Below, one piece after another: positions 1-5,722 of a stretch of 18,511 nt of DNA. Both the position numbers and the translations under genes were made by a program. Within the stretch, counting starts at the first letter, position 1. Every line of letters begins with the position of its first letter. The notes under the pieces were generated by a model. It had not been told where the DNA came from and searched no databases. It saw only the letters and a program-made list of their open reading frames with translations. This DNA is from Bifidobacterium sp. Lineage in GTDB: Bacteria > Actinomycetota > Actinomycetes > Actinomycetales > Bifidobacteriaceae. The stretch is from positions 1-18,511 of the forward strand of contig JAIJEI010000018.1 in assembly GCA_022739095.1 (NCBI GenBank), read 5' to 3'.

Positions 1-22
1 GATTTACGCGTTAAGAACAATC

Positions 23-96
23 GCCTCTTTAGCTCAGATGGCCAGAGCGGCCGCCTTGTAAGCGGCAGGTCGTCGGTTCGATCCCGACAAGAGGCT
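23..96 (+). tRNA. tRNA-Thr (anticodon UGU)
   Basis: The cloverleaf can be folded by eye. The acceptor stem GCCTCTT (23-29) pairs with AAGAGGC (89-95), with discriminator T at 96. The anticodon stem GCCGC/GCGGC closes the loop CTTGTAA, which gives anticodon TGT and reads ACA (Thr). The T-arm contains GTTCGATCC. The 3' CCA is not encoded, so it must be added after transcription, which the cca gene at 11663-13078 could do. The gene marks the left edge of an accessory-looking region; I saw no second copy of its 3' end that would serve as an attachment site. Confidence 0.96.
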
Positions 97-123
97 CGTT
101 GCGCAGAAAAATGGCGTATTATG

Positions 124-152
124 TGATATGTAGACTTTTCTACGCATATAAT
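124..152 (+). promoter_or_regulatory. Promoter of the 6C-like small RNA
   Basis: A perfect -10 hexamer TATAAT lies at 147-152. The matching -35 around 124-129 (TGATAT) is weak. Transcription would start at about 158-160, just before the RNA hairpins. A small inverted repeat, CTTACC (154-159) with GGTAAG (163-168), sits at the predicted start. The -10 is seen directly; the -35 and start site are inferred. Confidence 0.55.
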
Positions 153-158
153 TCTTAC

Positions 159-290
159 CTTGGGTAAGTACTCCAGGAGCCTTCCCCCCAACTATGGGCT
201 TCCTGGACTAAGGGCGGAGCGTCCCCCAACCAGCTCCGCACCTTCAGGGGGCGGGAACATCCCCTTCTCTCCCGCCCCCTTTTTCTTTTC
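159..290 (+). ncRNA. 6C-like small regulatory RNA
   Basis: Three hairpins follow a TATAAT box. Hairpin 1 pairs CCAGGA (173-178) with TCCTGG (201-206), extended by GCC/GGC, and its loop contains TTCCCCCCAAC. Hairpin 2 pairs GCGGAGC (214-220) with GCTCCGC (233-239), and its loop is GTCCCCCAACCA. The third is a strong terminator. Two stem-loops each presenting a run of five or six cytosines define the actinobacterial 6C RNA family, known in mycobacteria as B11, where the C-rich loops are thought to base-pair with G-rich ribosome binding sites. No convincing protein is encoded here. The 5' end is inferred from the -10 box and the 3' end from the T-tract. Assignment rests on structure and loop motif and was not checked with a covariance model. 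Confidence 0.78.
247..284 (+). terminator. Intrinsic terminator of the 6C-like RNA
   Basis: GGGGGCGGGA (247-256) pairs perfectly with TCCCGCCCCC (270-279) around a 13-nt pyrimidine-rich loop, followed by TTTTTCTTTTC. The opposite strand has no T-tract, so it stops only plus-strand transcription and separates the RNA from the convergent ATPase gene ending at 307. Confidence 0.9.
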
Positions 291-306
291 TTTGGATGAG
301 GTACCC

Positions 307-1716
307 TCAATCCAGCATGGTTTCCGCATCTACCACAGTGAGGTCCAGCGGCTTACCGAGTTTCGGATTCGCAGGGTTTTTGGTGAACAAATAAAACGCT
401 TTCTCGCCCTCTGCTTTGATCAAATATGCCCTGCCATACAGCTTCTGTATCGCTTCCGTCTCATCAAAAGATTCTCGCCATTTGCATTCGCCAAGAATAA
501 CTTTGTGATGTATCCGATCCGTCATCACCACGTCGATATCTGCCTGTTGCTTGGCTTTTGGATCGGAACCCCACCATTTGCCATACGCGTCAGGCATGAA
601 ATCCAAACGGTTCTCCCGGCATTCTCGGAATAGCCATTGCATACAGATTTCCTCAAACTGCTGCCCGACATAGGTTTCGAACACCCCGCCACTGGTACCG
701 TTGACGGCCGGCGCATGCCCATTACCCATGTCAATGATTCCCGTATAGGGACTGACAAATTGATACCAATATGCAAAGAACGGGTCCTTTATTTTCCATA
801 GTCCCTTGTGAGATCGAGTTTTCTCCTCTCCAAAGGGCACATTACGCTCTATGAGCCCAAGAGATTCCAGCGTCTGTAGATATGGGGATATGGAAGTGGA
901 CGGTATCCCGTTTTTCTCGGCTATATCTTTTGACCTGTTCTTTCCCGCACCTATAGTCTCCAGAATCGAGTTGTAGAGAACGGGTTCACGCAACTCTTGC
1001 CTCATCAGCATTAACGGCTCTTCGTAAAGAATGCCGGACATGTTGAAGCACAGTTGCTCAATGTTCTCTTCAAAGGACCCATTGTGGTCGATCTGTTCCA
1101 GATAATATGGCGTGCCCCCAAGCGTCGAGTAATAGTGGACAATATCAATCCAGGAAGCGTTATCTGGCATAAGTTGCCTAGCCTCGAAGATATTGAATGG
1201 TTTGAGGTGTATCTGCGCCGTACGACGTCCGAATAACGGAGACTTGTACCCAAGAACCTTATGCTCCATGAATCTTTCATTGCCGCCACACAGAATGAGC
1301 AGCATCTGTGTGCCTTTGAACATATGGTCAATAGCTATTTGCAGGGTCGAGGGGAGGCTTGGTTCAGCTTCCGCCGCATACGGAAATTCATCGAACACGA
1401 AGACGAATCTGTCTTGCGGTGCCTGGGCTGCTTTGTCGGCTATATATTGGAATGCGAAGTCCCAGCTGGGGAAGCCCAGCGGATTTACTGGTTCACTAAA
1501 AAAATCATACACGGTTCGGGAAAAGTCCCGCAGTGTGGTTGTCTTGTTCTGTTCACGAGCTGTGAACCATAGGGTGCGATATTCTTTGCAGAACTGTGAT
1601 ATGAGCGCGGTTTTCCCGATACGGCGCCGTCCGTAAACAACGGCCATTTGGAAACCATCTTTGCCGGACAGCCGTTTGAGGGCCTGCATTTCTGTTTCTC
1701 GCCCAACGAATTTCAT
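307..1716 (-). CDS. ATPase with archaeal-ATPase-type NTPase domain and DUF234/PD-(D/E)XK tail
   Basis: Predicted 469-residue P-loop ATPase. The Walker A motif GRRRIGKT lies at about residues 29-36 and Walker B FVFVFDEF at about 104-111. A winged-helix-like segment follows at roughly 253-293. The C-terminal DUF234-type region carries a PD-(D/E)XK nuclease signature, ADIDVV at about 392 and GECKWR at about 409. A GTG at 1720-1722 would add two residues but lies only one base from the ribosome binding site AAGGGGG (1724-1730); the ATG at 1714-1716 has seven bases of spacing and is preferred. Proteins of this class are scattered, often solitary, and their cellular role is poorly known. The gene stands alone between an sRNA terminator and an AT-rich region, with two palindromes over its presumed promoter. 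It appears intact, so it is probably functional; family assignment is firm, function is not. Confidence 0.9.
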   Translation of the reverse strand: MKFVGRETEMQALKRLSGKDGFQMAVVYGRRRIGKTALISQFCKEYRTLWFTAREQNKTTTLRDFSRTVYDFFSEPVNPLGFPSWDFAFQYIADKAAQAPQDRFVFVFDEFPYAAEAEPSLPSTLQIAIDHMFKGTQMLLILCGGNERFMEHKVLGYKSPLFGRRTAQIHLKPFNIFEARQLMPDNASWIDIVHYYSTLGGTPYYLEQIDHNGSFEENIEQLCFNMSGILYEEPLMLMRQELREPVLYNSILETIGAGKNRSKDIAEKNGIPSTSISPYLQTLESLGLIERNVPFGEEKTRSHKGLWKIKDPFFAYWYQFVSPYTGIIDMGNGHAPAVNGTSGGVFETYVGQQFEEICMQWLFRECRENRLDFMPDAYGKWWGSDPKAKQQADIDVVMTDRIHHKVILGECKWRESFDETEAIQKLYGRAYLIKAEGEKAFYLFTKNPANPKLGKPLDLTVVDAETMLD

Positions 1717-1742
1717 ACTCACACCCCCTTTTTCGCCAGTTT

Positions 1743-1773
1743 ATAATCGCGATTATTATAATCGTGATTATAA
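1743..1773. promoter_or_regulatory. Tandem palindromic operator upstream of the ATPase gene
   Basis: Two adjacent palindromes occur. ATAATCGCGATTAT (1743-1756) is a perfect 14-bp palindrome, and TTATAATC-GT-GATTATAA (1756-1773) has perfect 8-bp arms. Their centres are 15 bp apart, and they begin 26 bp upstream of the preferred ATG at 1716. They contain TATAAT sequences on the minus strand, so a bound protein would probably overlap the core promoter. They look like binding sites for a dimeric regulator; which regulator is unknown, and self-regulation by the winged-helix part of the ATPase is a guess. Confidence 0.6.
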
Positions 1774-2053
1774 AACTGATTTCCAACGAGACGCAACAAT
1801 GGAAAACCCTGAAACCCGAGAAATGTGCGTATGAACTCGTAGTGAACCGCCCAAGATTGATGGCCAACTTGAAAACAACTGCAGAAAATAGAGACAAACA
1901 TGGTGCAGGGAATGGTAAGGCGTTCGAATATTTGCGGGAATAGCCCCTCTCTCAATGCCAAGTTGAAGAAAGATAACAAATTACTATTGAGTGATTATCG
2001 CTCAGTTATATTCACGGATTTGGAAAACTGATGACGCTAAATCTGAGGGATAC
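1774..2053. other. AT-rich intergenic stretch, no gene seen
   Basis: No open frame here has convincing coding character. The stretch is visibly richer in A+T than the housekeeping half of the window. An imperfect inverted repeat, TGAGTGAT (1988-1995) with ATCGCTCA (1997-2004), precedes the nuclease-domain remnant. It may be the left scar of a deletion that removed most of a larger gene. Confidence 0.5.
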
Positions 2054-2455
2054 TTGACAGAAACGAAAACCAGCCAGCAGACAAGAGCCACATTCACCAT
2101 GCTCGTCAAGGTGCACGAACTCGTCGTGTTCCAAGCCGCCGAGCTCGCCAATGCGAATGACGGCAATCCTCTGGCAGGGGTGCAGGATGATGACATCGTG
2201 GTTCGCGGCATTATCGATGGTTACGTCATCGATGATGAGCACAAATCCATCATCCTGTTCGATTACAAGACCGACCGTCTGCGCCAGGATGAGAGCACCG
2301 ACGAATGGGCCGTGCGCCTTGCCGACGACTACCGGCAGCAGCAGGATCTGTATGCCCGTGCGCTCGAACAGCGACACCCCGGATATCAGGTGACCCAACG
2401 TTGGCTCGTCGGTCTCGCCGGCCATCGTCTCATCGACGTGAATCCAAAACTGTAA
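2054..2455 (+). pseudogene. Remnant of an AddA/RecB-type helicase-nuclease: isolated PD-(D/E)XK nuclease domain
   Basis: This 133-codon frame corresponds to the extreme C-terminus of AddA/UvrD-like recombination helicase-nucleases, proteins normally longer than 1000 residues. Diagnostic pieces are VRGIIDGYVIDDE, then LFDYKTDRL (the D...DYKTD catalytic core), then YRQQQDLYARALE (the QxxxY motif). The active-site residues are retained, but the helicase motifs are absent and nothing upstream encodes them. A TTG at 2054-2056 with GAGGGA five to ten bases upstream, or an ATG at 2099, could initiate a short protein. I therefore call it a 3' fragment left by deletion or by partial transfer, while noting that a free nuclease domain could still fold. 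It is followed directly by a good terminator, probably the original end of the parent gene. Confidence 0.7.
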
Positions 2456-2462
2456 TGTAACG

Positions 2463-2495
2463 AAGAAGGCCGGCAATATATGCCGGCCTTCTTTT
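2463..2495 (+). terminator. Intrinsic terminator after the nuclease remnant
   Basis: GAAGGCCGGCA (2465-2475) pairs perfectly with TGCCGGCCTTC (2481-2491) around the 5-nt loop ATATA, followed by TTTT; flanking A/T bases extend the stem. The minus strand has only a short T-rich tail, so it may weakly end transcription coming from the opposite side as well. Confidence 0.85.
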
Positions 2496-2516
2496 AGGGG
2501 ACCTACACAGCAGCGG

Positions 2517-2960
2517 TTACTGGCAGAGGGTCTGCTTCAGCTGCTCACCTGACTGCGCAGCCCACGGGGCGTGGGCAGGGACTTGTTCTCCCAGTGCGGC
2601 GATGGCCGCGTTCTTGCCAAACACATAGTCGCGTATCGCACCGTAATCGAGGTTCTCATCCTCGTCAACGCCGCAGACGAGGCCGACATTTGCACCACCG
2701 ATCCCGAATACTTCATCCGCGGCTACTGCTGGGCCCCGGTTGCCTCGAGCAGCAACCTGGTACTACTGCCTGAGGCATTTCGGCGCCAATATCGGCTGTC
2801 TTGCCCACAAGTTGTGCAACCTTGAGCCCGGTGATGAAATTGTCTGGTATCTACGCGACGGAGATATCCCCGCAAGATACCAAATCTTTGACTGGGGATG
2901 TATCGACGAGGAAGGTGAGTGTCCTTTACCTGATCCGCTTGATCACGACCAACCCAGCAA
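2517..2960 (-). pseudogene. Decayed gene of unknown function
   Basis: The minus strand shows broken but protein-like coding. The last part, ending at TAA (2517-2519), reads about 80 codons with GC-rich third positions and includes AADEVFGIGGANVGLVCG and DYGAIRDYVFGKNAAIAALG. Upstream, another frame continues with NFITGLKVAQLVGKTADIGA, so a frameshift lies near 2740-2762. Further upstream that frame has TAG at 2851-2853 and TAA at 2926-2928. I do not recognise the family. The plus strand is also open from 2740 to 2967 and cannot be fully excluded, but a related stretch near 4698-4721 differs mostly by silent changes when read on the minus strand, which favours this strand. It abuts the toxin gene end at 2964. 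Confidence 0.4.
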
Positions 2961-2963
2961 CAG

Positions 2964-3824
2964 TTAGTCCCATGACGCAACCCATTCTCCTTGGTAATCC
3001 TCATCCACCTGTTTGAGGAGGAATTGGGTAAGAGCCAGACACTCATCGAAATCAGCAGAGGTTTTTGTTGCCTCAAATGAGGCTCGCAGCCTGCTCTCAA
3101 ACTCGTTCCCATTTTCGAGCATATGGACAGCGTGAGGATTAACGGTCTCGCATTGTTCTACGTTACGAACTCGGCGCCTCAAATCATCCAAATCAAGAGG
3201 CTTGCTACGCTGAACAATGCGAGCGATATCAGCAAGGTCACGACCTCGGGCACGACCAGGCTTAGATACGGCATGTAGCTTGTCGGCAAGCTGATCCAGC
3301 GGATCAAGCATCAGCGGCGGTTCAATATCGAGACCAATTCGGCGTAAGACGTCCAGTGTTTTCGGATCTATAGCGGGAGCCACATCAGAGATGAATCCAC
3401 TGTGATCCGGTGAAGCCTCAAATTCAAGAGTGGTGAACGAGCCACCGTTGTATTTCAGGGCAACATCGAATGGACGCATTCCCGCACGAATACCGTCTGT
3501 GTCACCACGCGATTGTGGTTCAACAACACCGGTGAATCCATGACACCCCTCACGTAGTCGTCTGGCTAACTCCGCTATGAATGAATCCATATCATCTCGA
3601 ATGGCGGCATCTAGATCACGGCTCATGCGGCCCTCGGCCGGAGAATATCTCAGAGACAGTGAACCTCCGCCTTTAAGCACGCCAATTCCGTCAAGGAACA
3701 TGGAAAGAATCGCGTTGTCGATATTTTGCTGAAGTACAGAGCGCGCCGGCTCAGGCTCATCGGCAATAGTCTTGGCGATAAGCCTACGCAATTTAACCGC
3801 AGACAAATGACTGATATCAGGCAT
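2964..3824 (-). CDS. AbiEii-like nucleotidyltransferase toxin
   Basis: A 286-residue protein with the nucleotidyltransferase signature of the AbiEii/MenA family: KGGGSLSLRY at residues 51-60 followed by SRDLD at 68-72 (the GS...DxD metal site, here GGGS and D-L-D), then DKLHA at 181-185 and RARGRDLADI at 191-200, matching the conserved K and R..DL.D motifs. In this family the toxin transfers nucleotides, for some members onto tRNA 3' ends, and blocks growth or phage propagation. The ATG (3822-3824) directly follows the antitoxin stop TAA (3825-3827), with GGAGGGGG (3830-3837) inside the antitoxin 3' end as ribosome binding site, so translation is coupled. It is full length with no visible damage. 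Toxin identity is inferred from motifs and gene order; the cellular target cannot be read from sequence. Confidence 0.88.
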   Translation of the reverse strand: MPDISHLSAVKLRRLIAKTIADEPEPARSVLQQNIDNAILSMFLDGIGVLKGGGSLSLRYSPAEGRMSRDLDAAIRDDMDSFIAELARRLREGCHGFTGVVEPQSRGDTDGIRAGMRPFDVALKYNGGSFTTLEFEASPDHSGFISDVAPAIDPKTLDVLRRIGLDIEPPLMLDPLDQLADKLHAVSKPGRARGRDLADIARIVQRSKPLDLDDLRRRVRNVEQCETVNPHAVHMLENGNEFESRLRASFEATKTSADFDECLALTQFLLKQVDEDYQGEWVASWD

Positions 3825-4379
3825 TTACGCCCCCTCCATGGCCAAGGATCTATATTGGCTCTGGCTGATGAGCCCGCGACCAGCTGCATCCGATAACGCT
3901 TCCTCATACTTGTCGTCATCGAGACGGCTGCGCGAATCACGCAATGCATCTGCTATTGGCTGAGCCGGCAGACCGGCCACCGTCGCAATAGCACGAGTCT
4001 CAGCACCCACATTTCGAACCGCATAGGAGACGCCGTCCTTGGCTCTACGCCGTGTAGGCACCTCAATGCGGATATCTCCGCCGCCAATGGTCCCAATACG
4101 AGCTGCCTCCAACACGCTGGTGTCACACAGACGAGCTTTGGGACCGGCCTGCGCCAACGCCGTAGCAAAACGAGTGAGCCGCCAATCAGAAAGTACGTCA
4201 TCCCCGTCATCCGGATACCAGGCATAAACACCATAGCCCACATTATCCACATCAGGATTCGCCCCCGCCCAACGACGAAGGTGCTCGGGACGCACTCCGG
4301 CATTTCGAGCGGCCCACACGGGAATAACCCCATGCCATTGCTGCCACACAGGACGCAGTCGACTCTCGATCGAAGTCAT
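3825..4379 (-). CDS. AbiEi-like antitoxin / transcriptional repressor
   Basis: A 184-residue protein immediately upstream of the toxin. Its N-terminus (about residues 12-55), with GVIPVWAARNAGVRPEHLRR and then a Y-G-V-Y-A-W-Y strand, fits the winged-helix AbiEi N-terminal domain that senses and binds DNA. The C-terminal half contains an arginine-rich segment and ends in an acidic helical region. In AbiE systems this protein represses its own operon and neutralises the toxin without strong protein-protein binding (type IV behaviour). A GTG at 4380-4382 is in frame but sits one base from the ribosome binding site GAGGGGG (4384-4390); ATG at 4377-4379 is more likely. Its gene order, antitoxin first with abutting toxin, is the standard one. 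Confidence 0.85.
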   Translation of the reverse strand: MTSIESRLRPVWQQWHGVIPVWAARNAGVRPEHLRRWAGANPDVDNVGYGVYAWYPDDGDDVLSDWRLTRFATALAQAGPKARLCDTSVLEAARIGTIGGGDIRIEVPTRRRAKDGVSYAVRNVGAETRAIATVAGLPAQPIADALRDSRSRLDDDKYEEALSDAAGRGLISQSQYRSLAMEGA

Positions 4380-4390
4380 CACACCCCCTC

Positions 4391-4434
4391 TCGTATGGTA
4401 CGGTTCGTTACATAATTATTATGCACCACAGCAT
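4391..4434 (-). promoter_or_regulatory. Promoter/operator region of the AbiE pair
   Basis: CATAATTATTATG (4411-4423) is a palindrome with 6-bp arms; on the minus strand it offers CATAAT as a -10. ATGC (4421-4424) and GCAT (4431-4434) form another short inverted repeat, and GTACGGTTCGTTAC (4398-4411) is a third, imperfect one. AbiEi proteins typically bind inverted repeats over their promoter, so these are the plausible operator sites, but the exact ones are not decided by sequence alone. Confidence 0.45.
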
Positions 4435-4523
4435 GGCCCACACGCCCAAAGTCCAAAACCAAAAACGGGAGCCGATCTATGTGTTCAGCGGCGATTCGCG
4501 GGGACAATGAGGCTCCTTCGCAC

Positions 4524-4546
4524 TTTGTCCGGTTCATATATATATG
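4524..4546 (+). repeat. TTTGTCCGGT motif plus AT palindrome
   Basis: TTTGTCCGGT (4524-4533) is followed by the perfect palindrome CATATATATATG (4535-4546). The same combination recurs on the opposite strand near 5263-5283. It is one of four nearby copies of the ACCGGACAA core. Confidence 0.5.
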
Positions 4547-4582
4547 CAGACGAAAAATCGCTAGCGAAACTCATAAGCACAC

Positions 4583-5072
4583 ATGAAGGTGCAGGAAGGA
4601 GGTAACTGTGGCAGCAATCGCCGAACGGAACGCAAGGCCAAGAAAACACCGGAAAGTTACGCACAGGGACCGATCTGGGTGGGAGACCCACTACTTTCTT
4701 GACTGGGGACGTATTGACTAGAGGCAGAGTGCATTCTCGACCAGATAGGCGATACAGCGACTTCCGTGGCCAATACAAGGGGCTGGGCCTCATCCACCTT
4801 CGTGTGAATGCCCGTCGGGTATTACTCACAGATTTTGACAACTACCATGCAGTGCTCAATAATGCGCCTTGTGCTCCTGCAGCTGCGGAGAATTGGCCAA
4901 CCAAACAAATCGACGCATGGATTGAAGCGCACTGGGACGATCCCGCCGAAGAGAAACAGCAACAATGGCACGACACGTAATCGTCTCCGCAGAAAACATG
5001 CCTGATGGTTGGATTCAAGCATGTCTATGGACAATCACACCTGATGACGTAATCGATGTTTGGTACGCGTAG
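4583..5072 (+). pseudogene. Broken DUF3841-family gene
   Basis: Pieces of a DUF3841 protein are spread over different frames. The first is TPESYAQGPIWVGDP (about 4641-4685, like the family's PVWAW segment), in a frame that ends at TGA just before 4702. The central part, 4699-4980, includes RPDRRYSDFRGQYKG, LIHLRVNARRVLLTDFDNYH and VLNN; the pattern VLL[ST]DFD..H.VLN is the family hallmark. After TAA at 4978-4980 the C-terminus continues in another frame: GWIQACLWTITPDDVIDVWY, to TAG at 5070-5072. At least two frameshifts are therefore present, and the N-terminus is not recognisable. A near-perfect Shine-Dalgarno AAGGAGGT (4596-4603) precedes a GTG at 4608 that opens only a 37-codon frame. DUF3841 has no known function, though it often occurs in accessory regions. 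Probably inactive. Confidence 0.62.
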
Positions 5073-5391
5073 CGCTGAACTTTACTTCATTTTCAGCCAA
5101 ACTTTGCAATGGATGCAATCAATAAATATTCTCTCGCCACGAGGTCTCCTGCCCTGATGCTGCACTTCCATCAGTCTAATAGCAAGAAAACTCAAACATG
5201 TCGATTCGGATCGCAGTAACATATGGGTTCCTTTCATGTCGAGTAGTCACATTTGCTGGGTCATAGATATATACCGGACAAATCAGCCAAAATATCAGTG
5301 CGCCCTGAATCAGAAAATCTCCGATTTGTCCGGTTAACCCACATAGCAACAAAACTTAAGGCACGCCGAATATATGGGAGAAAGGGTTCAC
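5073..5391. other. AT-rich intergenic region with repeats, no gene seen
   Basis: No open frame here looks coding. The stretch holds a short inverted repeat CTGATG/CATCAG near 5155-5172 and the larger ACCGGACAAATC inverted repeat listed separately. Composition is AT-rich like the rest of the accessory part. It may be debris of a lost element. Confidence 0.45.
5273..5334. repeat. 12-bp perfect inverted repeat ACCGGACAAATC
   Basis: ACCGGACAAATC (5273-5284) and GATTTGTCCGGT (5323-5334) are exact reverse complements separated by 38 bp. A further core copy, ACCGGACAA, lies at 5508-5516, overlapping the stop of the small ORF, and an inverted core lies at 4524-4533. Such an arrangement could be a regulator binding site array or the ends of a small decayed element; there is no transposase. 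Confidence 0.6.
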
Positions 5392-5508
5392 ATGAGTGTT
5401 GCAGCCAAAGGAGTGGATCTGAATTATGGCGCGGTCGTATTCAATCAATGGCAGCGTCATGACGACTCGCGAGCCTGGAAAGACGATTCAGAACAGGATC
5501 TCTTGTAA
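5392..5508 (+). CDS. Small ORF, 38 residues, unknown
   Basis: ATG at 5392-5394 opens a 38-codon frame ending in TAA at 5506-5508, with GAGAAAGGG (about 5379-5386) placed as a ribosome binding site. It encodes a hydrophilic peptide starting MSVAAKGVDLNYGAV, with W and charged residues in the second half and no membrane segment. Codons are more GC-rich than the flanking spacer, which hints at real coding. The stop overlaps a copy of the ACCGGACAA motif, and a 12-bp inverted repeat of the same motif lies upstream. I do not recognise it; it may be a small peptide gene or the 5' fragment of a lost gene. Confidence 0.35.
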   Translation: MSVAAKGVDLNYGAVVFNQWQRHDDSRAWKDDSEQDLL

Positions 5509-5722
5509 CCGGACAACTGCGATTGCGGAGAGCCGATGCCGCAACGAACGTTTGCGTCTGAGCAGGGGATTGCCCACGGGCCAGCCCGTAAGCGTATGGT
5601 GAGGTTGGAATTCCGACGGACCGAGGACGAGGACGTCGGAGGCGATAGCGGGTCACTGCGTGATGATGACGCTCCGGGATGGCTCGTATCGGAGGCGGGG
5701 GAGCCGGTACATGTCCGATCGT

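Noticed and set aside
77..96. tRNA-Thr 3' end as an integration attachment site for the accessory region
   Set aside because: I found no second copy of the tRNA 3' end further right and no integrase gene in the window.
160..633. Plus-strand open frame of 157 codons starting with TTG
   Set aside because: It runs across the structured small RNA and its terminator and then antisense to the ATPase gene; its translation has no recognisable domain.
2740..2967. Plus-strand frame of 75 codons containing IFDWGCIDEEGE
   Set aside because: It is open and looks partly protein-like, but silent differences to the related sequence near 4698 favour coding on the minus strand. Not fully excluded.
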